Notes under the pieces: model-generated
What the model was told of the DNA's origin: nothing
Databases searched by the model: none
What the model saw: the letters and a program-made list of their open reading frames with translations, nothing else
Shown here: piece by piece, positions 55,147 through 64,000 of the stretch
Layout of the letters: every line of letters starts with the position of its first letter
Position numbering within the stretch: the stretch's first letter is position 1
Assembly: GCF_020073745.1 (NCBI RefSeq)
Contig: NZ_JAIRAU010000035.1
Coordinates: 62,001-126,000 of the forward strand
Direction: 5' to 3'
Length of the DNA: 64,000 nucleotides
DNA from: Nannocystis pusilla
GTDB lineage: Bacteria; Myxococcota_A; Polyangia; Nannocystales; Nannocystaceae
Translations under genes and position numbers: made by a program

Positions 55147-56856
55147 TCACTCGCCGGTGATCTCCTTGACCGCGGCCGCCGCGGCCCGCGCGGTGGCGGC
55201 CCGGCCGGCGTTGAGCTGCCCGACCATGGCCTCGACCTCGCGCTCGAACCGCTCCTTGGCCTCGCGCTCCTCGGCCTCGCGGTGGAAGCTGACGTAGTCG
55301 GAGATCTCGCGCTGGACGCCGGCGATGTCGACGCGGCGCGACAGCTTGTGGATGAGCGCCCTGCGGCCCTCGTAGTCGGCGCGGAAGTACTCGTCGGGGT
55401 ACTCGAAGTCCTGCACGTAGGCGCGGATGTTGTTGGCGACGCTCTCGACCGAGCGGCCGCTGAGGTCGGCCTTGACCAGCGCCGCGCCGACCTCGGCCCA
55501 GCCGGCGTCCTCGCCCTGGGCGACGAACGGCCGGAGGTCACCGAGCAGGACGTCGCGCAGCAGGTGCACGTAGTCGTCGGCGGTGGTCGGCCCGCGCACG
55601 GTGAACGGGTTCTGGGCGATCCGCGAGCGCGTCGCCTCGTCCATCTGCATGTAGTTCGCGTCGCAGATCATGAACCACTTGCCGTCCTTCGGGATCAGCG
55701 TGCCGTCGAAGATCCCGAACACCGCGCCGAGGTTGTTCTTCTCCTCCGAGCGCAGGTCGCCCGAGCCGCGCGACGCGAACGCGGTGTCGATGTCGGGCCA
55801 GTAGACCCCGCACACGCCCTCGAAGCCGTAGACCTCCTCCTTGAAGATCTTCACCAGCGTGGCCGCGCTGGCGTTCTGGTACGACGAGGCCCAGTCGGTG
55901 CGGCGGATGACCTTGAAGCGGGCCGGGACGTCGCGCTGCTTGCAGAAGTCGAGGAAGTAGTTGCCGATCGCGTGGGCGGTGATCGTCTTGCCGCAGCCGG
56001 GCCGGCCGAGGCCGAACAGCACCGGGTTGAGCTGCTTGGGCCCGCGCCTGGCCTTGAGGTCATACGCGGCGACGTCGCGGGCCAGCTTGAGCCCGGCCTG
56101 CAGGTACTCCTGGTTGCCGACGATGTCGCCGAGCTTGACCGGCTTGAGGTCGCTGGCCGGGCCCTCGGGGCCGCGGGCGACGAAGCCCTCGTAGCGCAGA
56201 TCGCCGACCACCACCTTGCGCTGCGCCAGGGCCACGCCGAACGGCCGCAGTCGCCCGGCGTGGGTCAGCCGGCGCAGCGCGCCCGCGAGCTGCAGCACGA
56301 ACGCGTGCAACGTCGTCACCGCCCACACCTCGCGCTCGTCGAGCCGCGGCGCCGTGGCCCCGGGCTGGCGCTGGGCCTGGACCTCGAGGTACTTGCCGGT
56401 CAGCGCCAGCGCGCTCTTCAGACCCTCGCGCGTCGGCTTGACCAGCAGGTCCTCGAGGCCGTCCGACTCGAGCTCGCCGTGGACCTCCGGCGTCGGCGCG
56501 ATCAGGGCCAGCCGCGGCGCCAGCACGTCGCCGAGCACCGTCAGCGTGAACGCGCCGACGAACATCCGCTGGTCGCGGGTCGGCTCCGGCAGCGCCAGCG
56601 AGCCGGCGCGGGCGATGTCCTCGAGCAGCGCGGCGTGCAGCGCCTCGCCGGCCTGCAGCGCCAGGTCGGCCGCCTCGATCGCCGCGTCGAGCGCCCGCAG
56701 GCTGAGCACCGTGTGCCCGAACGGCGCGCGCACCAGCTTGTGCAGGGCGGTGGCGAGACCTGACTCTTTGACCAGGTCACGCGCGGCCGCGCGATCGAAG
56801 CCGCCGGCCGGCGGGGTGACGAGCAGCGGAGGGAGATTGGCAGCGCTCGCGGTCAT
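55147..56856 (-). CDS. AAA+ ATPase paired with the 5'-nuclease
   Basis: 569 residues; TAGGCT ends 8 nt before the ATG. The N-terminal 260 residues are helical and not recognised. The AAA+ core has Walker A FGLGRPGCGKTITAHAIGNY, a Walker-B-like GVYWPDIDTAFAS with Asp-Ile-Asp rather than Asp-Glu, sensor-1 type WFMICDANYMQMD and DEATRSRI with possible Arg finger. A C-terminal coiled segment (REAEEREAKERFEREVEAMV) ends it. Not a clear member of the DnaA, RuvB or Lon groups that I know. Gene order predicts a joint function with the nuclease. Confidence 0.83.
   Translation of the reverse strand: MTASAANLPPLLVTPPAGGFDRAAARDLVKESGLATALHKLVRAPFGHTVLSLRALDAAIEAADLALQAGEALHAALLEDIARAGSLALPEPTRDQRMFVGAFTLTVLGDVLAPRLALIAPTPEVHGELESDGLEDLLVKPTREGLKSALALTGKYLEVQAQRQPGATAPRLDEREVWAVTTLHAFVLQLAGALRRLTHAGRLRPFGVALAQRKVVVGDLRYEGFVARGPEGPASDLKPVKLGDIVGNQEYLQAGLKLARDVAAYDLKARRGPKQLNPVLFGLGRPGCGKTITAHAIGNYFLDFCKQRDVPARFKVIRRTDWASSYQNASAATLVKIFKEEVYGFEGVCGVYWPDIDTAFASRGSGDLRSEEKNNLGAVFGIFDGTLIPKDGKWFMICDANYMQMDEATRSRIAQNPFTVRGPTTADDYVHLLRDVLLGDLRPFVAQGEDAGWAEVGAALVKADLSGRSVESVANNIRAYVQDFEYPDEYFRADYEGRRALIHKLSRRVDIAGVQREISDYVSFHREAEEREAKERFEREVEAMVGQLNAGRAATARAAAAAVKEITGE
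56758..56777 (+). repeat. Palindrome family copy, degenerate
   Basis: ACCTGACTCTTTGACCAGGT; complement encodes DLVKESG near the AAA+ N-terminus. Confidence 0.55.
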
Positions 56857-56940
56857 GGGCCGCGAGCCTATCAGTCCCGCCGGGGCTCGGGAGCACCACC
56901 GGCGCGACGCGGCGGCGGGCGGCGCCGACGCCCGCGGGCG

Positions 56941-57458
56941 CGCGGCCCCGAACCCGGCGGAGCTGCTGGACGCGCTCGTCGAGGCCGCGCGACGAGGAGC
57001 GGCACGCCGCGCGGATGCTCGCGCTGGCCGAGGCGCGCGGGGCGGTCGTCGCCGCGCCGGCGATCGTCGCCTGGCCCGACCGCGACCTGCGGGCCATCGC
57101 CGTCGAGAACGCGGTCGAGGGCTGCGTCCTCGAGACCTGGGCCGCGCTGGTCGCCGCGCATCAGGCCTGCGCCGCCGAGGACCTCGAGCTGCGCGTCGAG
57201 TTCGCGGCGATCGCCGGCGACGAGGCGCGGCACGCCGAGCTGGCGTGGCGGCTCGACACCTGGCTCTCGGGACAGCTCGACGAGGCCGCCCGGGCCGAGG
57301 TCGCGGCGGCGCGGCAGGCCGCCGCGCGCACGCTCGCGGCTGCGCTGGCGGCCGCCCCCGACCACGCCGAGGTCATCGCGCTGGGCGTGCCCTCGTCGCG
57401 CGCCGCCGCGCAGCTGTGCGCCGGCCTCGACGCCGCCTTGTGGTCGCAAGCCGCGTGA
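56941..57458 (+). pseudogene. Ferritin-like domain gene, frameshifted and 5'-truncated
   Basis: From 57015 the frame reads MLALAEARGAVVAAPA, then VENAVEGCVLETWAALVAAH and FAAIAGDEARHAELAWRLDT, the two Glu-x-x-His-type helices of ferritin-like proteins common in myxobacteria. The same frame just upstream gives DEERHAARM, a further metal-binding helix, but the preceding helix (PAELLDALVEAA) is in another frame, with a one-base shift near 56990. The first helix of the domain is not found. No ribosome site precedes the ATG at 57015. A sequencing error could explain the shift but not the missing start. Confidence 0.65.
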
Positions 57459-57552
57459 GCGCGCCACCGTGAGCTGCGACATGCACCAATGATCGTCGCG
57501 ACTCGAGGCGAGGCGCGACGGAAGATCTGCCGCTCGAGGTGGATGTGAGATC

Positions 57553-58083
57553 TCAGGGCGCGGCTGCGGCGCCGGCCCCGGCACTGGCGACCGCGGCTTC
57601 CGGCACGTCGATGCGCCAGCGCGCCCGCACGCGCGCGACGGCCTCGCCGATGCTGTTGCGCAGCTCGCCCTGGACCTCGAATTCGTGGGTGCCGGGCCCG
57701 GCCGGGACCTCGACCTTGGCGTCGCCGGTGATCGTGCCGCGGGCCTTCTTCACGTAGTCCATCGACAGCTGGGTGACGATGCCGCGGGCGCCCGGGGGCA
57801 GCAGGCTCATCACCGCCAGGCCGGTCACGGCCTCGCCGAGGTTCATCAGCGCGACCGCGTGGACGCAGCGGAGGTGGTTGCGCACGCTCCAGCGGTCGCG
57901 CATCTGCACCTTGGCGCGGCCGGCCTCGAGCTCGAGCACCAGCGGGGCGATGCTGCCGGTGTAGGGCACCGCCAGGGCGATGGCGCGGGCGAACAGCTGC
58001 TTCCCGAATGTCTTTACGGACAGGCTCTTCCACATGTCGAGGACGCGAGTCGGGTCACGCAGCGATTCGATGCCGAGCTTCAT
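57553..58083 (-). CDS. DUF4442-type hotdog-fold thioesterase-like protein
   Basis: 176 residues from ATG 58083 (CACACT ends 8 nt upstream). The hotdog pattern is visible in KVQMRDRWSVRNHLRCVHAV, the central helix MNLGEAVTGLAVMSLLPPGA and strands SMDYVKKARGTITGDAKVEV, HEFEVQGELRNSIGEAVARV. This family (DUF4442, PaaI-like) is predicted to bind or cleave acyl-CoA. A Pro/Ala-rich end may be a flexible tail. Palindrome copy at 58006. Confidence 0.82.
   Translation of the reverse strand: MKLGIESLRDPTRVLDMWKSLSVKTFGKQLFARAIALAVPYTGSIAPLVLELEAGRAKVQMRDRWSVRNHLRCVHAVALMNLGEAVTGLAVMSLLPPGARGIVTQLSMDYVKKARGTITGDAKVEVPAGPGTHEFEVQGELRNSIGEAVARVRARWRIDVPEAAVASAGAGAAAAP
58006..58025 (+). repeat. Palindrome family copy
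   Basis: GAATGTCTTTACGGACAGGC; complement encodes LSVKTFG in the DUF4442 gene. Confidence 0.7.
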
Positions 58084-58255
58084 GCGCGCGCAGTGTGTTG
58101 CCGAAGCCGGGGGCGAGTCAACGCGCGCGCTGCCGCGCGACGGGCGGCGCCTGGGCGGCTGTCCGTGAGGGGGGTGCGCAAGAGCGGGCGCACCTTCTCC
58201 GCGGTTGCCGGACACCATCGCATTGTGGATTATGCCCCCCATCCGAGGCGGAACA

Positions 58256-58693
58256 ATGAACACGGCGGCAATCCTCCGGTCGCTCACGACCAGCACTTCG
58301 CGCTACGAGGAGCGCGCCGATGGCGTCATCGTCCAGCGGCTGCTGACCACGCGCACCCAGACCCTCACCGACGCACGCGAGAACACCGTCGCCTTCGTGC
58401 GGATCGCCGGCGGCATCGCGCGGCGGGTGCTCCTCGACCTCCGCATCACTCGCGCCATGCAGCCCGGCGTCCGCGAGCACTACGCCGAATCCGATCTCGC
58501 CAAGTGGTGCACCGCGGTGGCGCTGCTGGCCGCGACCCCGAGCAGCCACCAGCTGTGCCGCTACTACCTCGAGGTGAACAGGCAGGGCAGCAACCTGCCG
58601 ATGATGCTGTTCACCGACGAGGCCGAGGCGATCGGCTGGCTGCACCTCGTGACCAGCGATCAGCCGACCTTCGCCGGCAACGCGGCGCTGTGA
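58256..58693 (+). CDS. Lone SpoIIAA-like STAS protein
   Basis: 145 residues from ATG 58256 with GAGG upstream. Same fold signature as the small partners at 35942 and 36935: RYEERADGVIVQRLLTT near the start and MLFTDEAEAIGWLHLV near the end, with 20 extra C-terminal residues. Unlike those, it has no RsbR-like gene beside it. Could be an orphan partner acting on the distant RsbR-like proteins. Converges with the M2 peptidase gene. Confidence 0.72.
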   Translation: MNTAAILRSLTTSTSRYEERADGVIVQRLLTTRTQTLTDARENTVAFVRIAGGIARRVLLDLRITRAMQPGVREHYAESDLAKWCTAVALLAATPSSHQLCRYYLEVNRQGSNLPMMLFTDEAEAIGWLHLVTSDQPTFAGNAAL

Positions 58694-58745
58694 CGCCGCG
58701 CCGCCCGGGCTCGCCGCAGCGGCGCGGCGAGCCCTCGTCCGTCGC

Positions 58746-60644
58746 TCACCAGCCGCACTGCTTGCCCTGGTTCTGCTCGTCGAGCCACTTCTCGAGCGGC
58801 GCGAAGTACTCGATCAGCGGCCCGGCGTCCATCTGCCTGGTGCCGGTGATCGCGGCCAGCGCCTCGGGCCACGGCTTGCTCGCGCCGAGCGCGAGCATGG
58901 CCTTGAGCTTGTCGCCCGCGGCGGTCTTGCCGTAGATCGAGCACTCGTGCAGCGGCCCGGTGTGGCCGGCCGCCTCGCACAGCGCCTTGTGGAACTGGAA
59001 CTGGAGGATCCGCGCCAGGAAATAGCGGGTGTACGGCACGTTGGCGGGGATGTGGTACTTCGCGCCGGCGTCGAAGAACTCGGGGTCGGGCCGGTCCTCG
59101 GGCGGCGCGATGCCCTGGTACTTGGCGCGCAGGGCCCACCACGCCTCGTTGTACTTCTCGGGCGCGGTCTTGCCGGAGAACACGTCCCAGCGCCATTGGT
59201 CGATCAGCTTGCCGAACGGCAGGAACGAGATCTTCTCGAGCGCGTCCTGCATCTGCAGGTTGACGAGGCCCTTCTCGTCGGCCGGCACGTCCTTGATGAG
59301 GCCGATCTCCTTGAGGTAGGCCGGCGTGATCGACAGCGCGATCGCGTCGCCGATCGCCTCGTGGAAGCCGTCGTGGGCGCCGTTCTGGAACAGCACGGGC
59401 AGCTTGTAGTAGTAATGATAATAGTAGTTGTGCCCGAGCTCGTGGTGGACGGTGACCATGTCCTCCTGGTTGATCTTGATGCACATCTTGATCCGCAGGT
59501 CGTCGTTGAGGTCGACGTCCCAGGCGCTGGCGTGGCACACGACCTCGCGGTCCTTCGGCTTCTGCAGCATCGAGCGCTCCCAGAAGGTCGCCGGCAGCGG
59601 TTCGAGGCCCAGCGAGGTGAAGAACGACTCGCCGAGCTTGACCAGCTTGACCTCGTCGTACTTGGCCTTCTTCAGCGCGGCGGTGACGTCGAGGCTGGCG
59701 GCCCCGGGGAACGGCTCGACCAGCGGGTAGATGTTGGCCCACTCCTGCGCCCACATGTTGCCGAGCAGGTGCGCCGGGATGAGGCCCGCCTCCGGCACCT
59801 TGTCCTTGCCGTACTTGTCGCCGAGCTTGCCGCGCACGTAGCAGTGCAGCTTGTTGTAGAGCGGCTGCACCTGCGTCCACAGCCGCTCGGTCTCCTGCTC
59901 GAAGTCGGCCGGGCTCATGTCGTAGCCGGCGCGCCACAGCTCGCCGAGGTCCTTGTAGCCGATCTCCGCGGCGCCCTCGTTGGCGAGGCCGACGAACTCC
60001 TGGTACAGCGGCCGCAGCTCGACCGCGATCTTGTGCCAGCCGGTCCACGCCTTGAGCAGCTCGTCGTACTTGCGGCTCGAGGCCATGATGTCCTCGAGCG
60101 CGCCGAGGTCCTTGCACTTCGTGCCCTCGCACGCCTTGCCCTTGCCGTAGATGCCCTCCATCTTGGCGCCGATCTCGGCCAGGCGCTTGCGCTTGTCGGC
60201 GTCGCCGGGGGCCGGCGGCGGGCTGCCGGTGACCTTGAGCAGATGCAGCTTGCGCGCCGTCTCGGGGTCGATGTCCGAGCCGGTGAAGGTCGTGGCCTCC
60301 TTGATGGTCTTGGCCATGAACTCCATCAACTTCTCGTTGGCGTCGGCCGCGGCCTTCTCGGTGGCGTCGGTGATGTTGGTGTTCTTGTCCCACTCGGCCT
60401 TGCTGGCGGCCACGGCGAGGGCGCGCAGCTCGCTGTCGACGCGGTCGACGAAGGCCTTGGCGTCGGCGGCCTGGCTCGCCTTCTTCTCGACCTCCTTGCC
60501 CTCGACCTTGGCCTCGCCCTTCTTGTCCATGGCCCGCGCCGGCTTGCCCTTCGGCGCCGGCGGCGGCTGTTGTTCGGCGCCCTGACAGGCGAGCGCGGAG
60601 AGCAGCGGGAGGACCAGGAGTGCGGCGGCGCGTGGACGGAGCAT
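58746..60644 (-). CDS. M2-family (ACE-type) metallopeptidase lipoprotein
   Basis: 632 residues; TACTCT ends 7 nt before the ATG. Lipobox SALAC (Cys20), then a charged linker ([15 protein letters not shown]). The peptidase M2 domain runs from about residue 60: [40 protein letters not shown], zinc motif [15 protein letters not shown] (HELGH) and downstream [19 protein letters not shown] with the third ligand Glu, then the chloride/substrate region. Homologous to animal angiotensin-converting enzyme, a dipeptidyl carboxypeptidase. A surface location suggests peptide digestion outside the cell. Confidence 0.94.
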   Translation of the reverse strand: MLRPRAAALLVLPLLSALACQGAEQQPPPAPKGKPARAMDKKGEAKVEGKEVEKKASQAADAKAFVDRVDSELRALAVAASKAEWDKNTNITDATEKAAADANEKLMEFMAKTIKEATTFTGSDIDPETARKLHLLKVTGSPPPAPGDADKRKRLAEIGAKMEGIYGKGKACEGTKCKDLGALEDIMASSRKYDELLKAWTGWHKIAVELRPLYQEFVGLANEGAAEIGYKDLGELWRAGYDMSPADFEQETERLWTQVQPLYNKLHCYVRGKLGDKYGKDKVPEAGLIPAHLLGNMWAQEWANIYPLVEPFPGAASLDVTAALKKAKYDEVKLVKLGESFFTSLGLEPLPATFWERSMLQKPKDREVVCHASAWDVDLNDDLRIKMCIKINQEDMVTVHHELGHNYYYHYYYKLPVLFQNGAHDGFHEAIGDAIALSITPAYLKEIGLIKDVPADEKGLVNLQMQDALEKISFLPFGKLIDQWRWDVFSGKTAPEKYNEAWWALRAKYQGIAPPEDRPDPEFFDAGAKYHIPANVPYTRYFLARILQFQFHKALCEAAGHTGPLHECSIYGKTAAGDKLKAMLALGASKPWPEALAAITGTRQMDAGPLIEYFAPLEKWLDEQNQGKQCGW

Positions 60645-60733
60645 GAGCGCGAGAGTACGCCGCGGCGCGACGCCCTGTCACCCGCAAATCAGCTCCCGGC
60701 GCCCTAGACCTGAACACCCGCGCAGATCGAAAT

Positions 60734-61747
60734 CTACTGCCTCGTGATGTCCAGCGAATAGTTGTGCAGCGTCCTCTCGCTTCCCTGGCCGATCCACAAA
60801 TCATACACCCCCGCCTCGAGCTGCAGCGTGGCATCCACGATGCCGACCTCTGATGTTCGAGGCGCCATCGACGCCACCACTCAGGACTGGCGGCAGACTC
60901 GTAACGATTCGTGGTCGTCGTGCCCGTGCACGCCAGCTCGCCCGTAAGATGCAATTCATCCCCGTCCCACGCCACCGGCTCGCCGCTGCCGCAAGCGAAC
61001 GGCCCGACCCCAGGGTAAACCTCGGTTGCCGAGGTAGCGTACAGCGCGAGGATGTCGGTCATGTCTTCTCCCAGCGCCGCCTTGAAGAGCGCCGCCAGCC
61101 CGCTGGAGGTCATCCTGACCGTGGAACTGGCATAGAGATCGCGGATGCGATCGATTCCGTATCGTTCGATCGACCAATGCATGAAGTGACCAGCGATCGC
61201 GTACGACTCGGGAATGGCGGCCAACTCGGCGCTGCTCATGGACAGATAATTTGCAATTTCCTTCCTGAAGAACTCATGCCCGATCATCACGGTGCCCTGC
61301 ATTCTCACGGCCAACCCCTCGCTGAAGAAGTCCAAGGGCTCCGGGTTCAGCGCGGAGGCGCGCGTATGCACGAGTTCATGTGACGCCGCGAGGTCCCACT
61401 TCGCATAGGCCGCCGCACCGTTCCAACAACCAGAAGCCCCGAAGATCTCCCCAATTTCGCATTCCGACGCCGTCTGATCGGATGTGTACAGCTTCAGCCA
61501 CACCGGTTCCGTCTGCGGAACGCCGAGTGCGCCATCCAACCACGCCAAATGTTCGTCCATGAGAAGGAGACTGCCCGCGCAGAGCTCGGCATCGAACGCG
61601 GTCCCGACCCGAAGGCGATCCGTGGAGTACTTCGCCTCGAAGTCGATCTCGGGCGCCTCGATTGGATCGGAGACGCAGGACCACGTGCATAGACCAGGCG
61701 ATCAGGCCATGTCGGACGCAGGTGCTCTCGCTCGATCTTGACGTCAT
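60734..61747 (-). pseudogene. Broken gluzincin metallopeptidase-like lipoprotein gene
   Basis: The core frame (61701 to about 60885) encodes VSDPIEAPEIDFEAKY, then LCAGSLLLMDEHLAWLDGAL, zinc-site ASHELVHTRASALNP and FFSEGLAVRMQG with the downstream Glu, as in gluzincin peptidases. No start codon lies ahead of this part in frame; the signal-like MTSRSSESTCVRHGLIAWSM begins at 61747 in another frame. Near 60885 the frame shifts again, because the proper ending (DATLQLEAGVYDLWIGQG to the TAG at 60736) is in a third position. Two shifts and lower GC than the surroundings indicate a decaying, perhaps acquired gene. Confidence 0.7.
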
Positions 61748-61887
61748 GACGCTTCTCAGTGTGTGGTCAATGTCACGGACAGGTTCGCATCGACCATATT
61801 ATACGTCGCATTGAGGGTGAGCCGACCCCGACGAACGAAGCAGGGCCTCTCCGGATGTCGCTCTGAGATAGCGTCCATGTGCGCCGC

Positions 61888-62673
61888 TCAGCGAACGATG
61901 TCCGGATCGACGGTCACGCTCACCGGGCAATGATCCGAGCCGAGCACGCTCGCGTGAATCGCCGCGGCCTTGACGAACGGCAGCGCCCCGGCGCACGCCA
62001 GCACGTAGTCGAGGCGCCAGCCGACGTTGCGCTCGCGGCAGCCGCCGCGCTGGCACCACCACGAATAGTGGCCCGGCCCCGGCTCGAAGCGGCGGAAGGT
62101 GTCGTGATAGCCGCGCTTCAGCCAGCGGTCGAGCTCGGCCCGCTCCTCCGGCAGGAACCCGCTGGTGCCCTGGTTGTCGCGCGGGCGCGCCAGGTCGATC
62201 TCGCGGTGCGCCGTGTTGAAGTCGCCCATCACCAGCACCCGCAGCCCCTCGCCGCGCAGCGCGTCGAGCCGCTTGCGCAGCGCGCGGTAGAACGACAGCT
62301 TGTACGGCACGCGGTCGTTGCTGCGGTCCTGCCCGTTGCCGTTGGGGAAGTAGACGTTGGCCACCACCAGCCGGCCGAAGCGCGCCAGCTGCAAGCGGCC
62401 CTCGACGTCGAACTTGGGCCCGAGCGCGGTGTCGACGCTGTCGGGCGCGAGCTTGCTGAACAGCGCGACCCCGCTGTAGCCCGGCCGCCTGGCCGGAGAG
62501 ACATGCGCGAACGGCCAGCCTTCGGGCCGGGCCAGCTCGCCGAGCTGCTCGGCGCTGGCGCGGACCTCTTGCAGGCCGACGATGGACGGGCCGCTGGCGA
62601 GCCAGGGCTGCAGGGCTTGCTTGCGGGCGACGGCGCGCAGGCCGTTGACGTTCCAGGAGGCGATCGTCAGCAC
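61888..62673 (-). CDS. xthA: Exodeoxyribonuclease III / AP endonuclease
   Basis: 261 residues from GTG 62673. Repairs abasic DNA sites in the cytoplasm. Motifs are IASWNVNGLRAV, IVGLQEVRA (metal Glu), PGYSGVALFSK, VANVYFPNG, LVMGDFNTAH (catalytic Asp/Asn), RNVGWRLDYVLA and LGSDHCPVSV (catalytic His). Starts 8 bp after the permease stop on the same strand, so the pair may share a transcript by chance rather than function. Palindrome copy at 62487. Confidence 0.94.
   Translation of the reverse strand: MLTIASWNVNGLRAVARKQALQPWLASGPSIVGLQEVRASAEQLGELARPEGWPFAHVSPARRPGYSGVALFSKLAPDSVDTALGPKFDVEGRLQLARFGRLVVANVYFPNGNGQDRSNDRVPYKLSFYRALRKRLDALRGEGLRVLVMGDFNTAHREIDLARPRDNQGTSGFLPEERAELDRWLKRGYHDTFRRFEPGPGHYSWWCQRGGCRERNVGWRLDYVLACAGALPFVKAAAIHASVLGSDHCPVSVTVDPDIVR
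62487..62506 (+). repeat. Palindrome family copy, degenerate
   Basis: GCCTGGCCGGAGAGACATGC; complement encodes HVSPARRPG in the exonuclease III gene, in a surface loop of the family. Confidence 0.6.
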
Positions 62674-62681
62674 GGGAGGTC

Positions 62682-64000
62682 TCAGTGGGCGGGGCCGTCG
62701 CTGCGGGTCGTGACGAGCGGGGCGACCAGGAACACGAGGCTCATGAGCGCGTAGCCCTGCACGAACGGCCAGGCGGGCGACAAGGATAGTACGGTGTCGG
62801 CCGGGGTCCACACGTACGAGTGCATGAAACCCAGCGCCGACAGCGCGGCGCCGGCGAAGCACCACGCCGCGGCCTGGCGCAGCTTGCGTTCGATGACCGC
62901 GACCGTGGCCGCGGCCAGGAACATCGACGTGAAGATGAAGCCCTGCTCGAGCGCGAAGGCCCCGTCGATCCACACGTCGGCGCGCTGGAAGACCGGCACC
63001 AGCGCGGGTGACATGGCGCTCGTCGTGCCGTCGACGCCGCCGGCGCGCAGGCCCGCCTTCGCCATCATCGCGCCCCAGGCGCCGACGCCCGGCAAGATCC
63101 CGATCACCACCGCCGGCGCGTGGTGCCGCGGCGTGACCTCGAACGCCTGCGCGGTGATGACGATGCCGATCCACAGGATGATCGCCATGCCGGCCTCGAT
63201 CGGCACCGCCCAGGCGATATACGTCAGCGTGCCGGTGAGGCACACGAGCGTGGCGAACACGCCGTTGAGGATCGAGTAGCCCGCGCGCGCCCCCATGGCC
63301 TTCCACCCGGGGTGGCCGATGTAGATCGCGGTCGGGAAGCACGAGCCGAACAGCGCCGCGGCGAGCGTGCCGAGGCCGTTCATCGCCAGCGACGGGGTGG
63401 TCGGGAACGGGTCGCCCGCGGCCTCGGCGGCCTCGATGTTCTGCAGCGAGCCGACCACGTTGAACACGCCCATCGGCACGATCACCGCCAGGTAGGCCCA
63501 CAGCATGTCGCCGGTCAGCGCCTCGATCAGCGGGCCCAACACCGGCAGCGGGACCTGCAGCCCGTGGCCGTGCGCCGGCGCCTCGCCGACCGGCGCGATG
63601 CCGGTCAGCCACGCGATGACCGTGCCGAGCACGACGGCGACGAGGCCGCCGGGCACCCCGCCCTTGAACTTGAGGCGGCCGAAGTACACCAGCAGCAGCA
63701 CGGCGAGCGTGACGAGGCCGACCACCGGGCGGGCGAAGCTGCGGTAGAGGAACCCGAGGCTGATAAACCCGAGCGCCACGCCCGACAGCGTCGACAGCAG
63801 CGCCGCCCGCGGCGTGGCCTTGCGCAGCCGCTCGGCGACGAAGGCGCCGGACAGCTCGATGAGGCCCGAGCCGAAGCAGGCCACGAGCCCGGCCTGCCAC
63901 GCGATCGTCGTCGGGTCGGCCGCCCCGGCGGCGGTCGCCGCCAGCTTCGCCGGCAGCATGACCAAAAAGACATGTGCGAACACGGACACCGTGTTGATGC
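62682..64000 (-). CDS. NCS2/AzgA-like nucleobase permease (partial, 5' end outside window)
   Basis: At least 439 residues, polytopic (about 11 helices visible). The stretch INTVSVFAHVFLVMLPAKLA at the window edge matches the middle of helix-3-type sequence in these permeases (PYGINT-x-x-x-FA), so about 90 residues lie beyond base 64000; the GTG at 63989 is not the real start. Other marks are GLVACFGSGLIELSGAFVAE, VIVPMGVFNVVGSLQNIEAA, GLGTLAAALFGSCFPTAIYI and GHPGWKAMGARAGYSILNG. Likely imports purines or uracil by H+ symport; substrate uncertain. Confidence 0.85.
   Translation of the reverse strand, partial: INTVSVFAHVFLVMLPAKLAATAAGAADPTTIAWQAGLVACFGSGLIELSGAFVAERLRKATPRAALLSTLSGVALGFISLGFLYRSFARPVVGLVTLAVLLLVYFGRLKFKGGVPGGLVAVVLGTVIAWLTGIAPVGEAPAHGHGLQVPLPVLGPLIEALTGDMLWAYLAVIVPMGVFNVVGSLQNIEAAEAAGDPFPTTPSLAMNGLGTLAAALFGSCFPTAIYIGHPGWKAMGARAGYSILNGVFATLVCLTGTLTYIAWAVPIEAGMAIILWIGIVITAQAFEVTPRHHAPAVVIGILPGVGAWGAMMAKAGLRAGGVDGTTSAMSPALVPVFQRADVWIDGAFALEQGFIFTSMFLAAATVAVIERKLRQAAAWCFAGAALSALGFMHSYVWTPADTVLSLSPAWPFVQGYALMSLVFLVAPLVTTRSDGPAH

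Noticed and set aside
62682-63989. GTG 63989 as true start of the permease
   Set aside because: The upstream codons in the window continue a conserved family motif (INTVSVFAH), so the gene must begin beyond the right edge.

Overview
The window is high-GC DNA with dense genes on both strands. It suggests a predatory-type myxobacterium, most like the Nannocystis group. The signs are a large Ser/Thr kinase with an extracellular-type repeat tail, several surface lipoproteins whose lipobox Cys is followed by a Thr/Ser/Gly linker, a sigma54 activator with its histidine kinase, RsbR/STAS proteins, a PilT-like ATPase, and many polytopic glycosyltransferase-like proteins. This assignment is inferred from gene content and style; no rRNA is present to confirm it.

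Layout. 1-3.7 kb: membrane Ser/Thr kinase, running off the left edge. 3.9-7.5 kb: asd, a phosphofructokinase, a small acidic protein and a DusC-like tRNA dihydrouridine synthase. 7.7-11.8 kb: a DUF1328 mini membrane protein with a clear terminator, a lipoprotein, a CapA-like phosphoesterase and a Cys-rich lipoprotein. 12-18.7 kb: two pairs of glycosyltransferase-like membrane genes around a ParB/Srx-like protein. 18.7-28.9 kb: PilT-like ATPase, HDAC-family deacetylase, calcineurin-type phosphoesterase, a 1145-residue BRCT plus beta-propeller plus helical-repeat protein, an L-domain lipoprotein, a secreted protein and a YfcE-type phosphodiesterase. 29.2-33.7 kb: an efflux operon with adaptor, a shrunken permease, a sigma54 activator and a histidine kinase. 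33.7-34.9 kb: VOC protein and YafY-type regulator. 35.3-37.3 kb: a tandemly duplicated RsbR-like plus small STAS-like gene pair. 37.3-41.8 kb: GT2, methyltransferase and large membrane protein operon. 42-51 kb: Uma2 protein, outer-membrane protein, DUF255/thioredoxin lipoprotein, pectinacetylesterase-like lipoprotein, an odd tRNA-Phe, another lipoprotein, a membrane protein and a uracil-DNA-glycosylase family protein. 51.2-58.7 kb: sirtuin, unknown protein, MFS exporter, 5'-nuclease plus AAA+ operon, decayed ferritin-like gene, DUF4442 protein and a lone STAS-like protein. 58.7-64 kb: M2 (ACE-type) peptidase, a broken gluzincin peptidase gene, exonuclease III and a purine/uracil-type permease running off the right edge.

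The most striking feature is not a gene. A roughly 20-bp imperfect palindrome, consensus RCMTGTCCYNNRGGACAKGY, is scattered more than 50 times through the window. Most copies lie inside coding sequences, in every reading frame and on both strands. Some copies cover start codons, stop codons or lipoboxes. One membrane-protein gene carries a 39-bp in-frame tandem array built on the motif. Copies are absent from several stretches (about 21.3-27.2, 35.1-38.4, 51.4-55.0 and 58.1-62.4 kb). I see no mobile enzyme, CRISPR array or known element that explains it.

A second general pattern is that at least eighteen genes have a TAnnnT-like hexamer only 5-10 nt before the start codon, often with no Shine-Dalgarno sequence. 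This suggests that leaderless transcripts are common here. Genes inside operons usually overlap by GTGA or ATGA, or have GGAGG-type ribosome sites.
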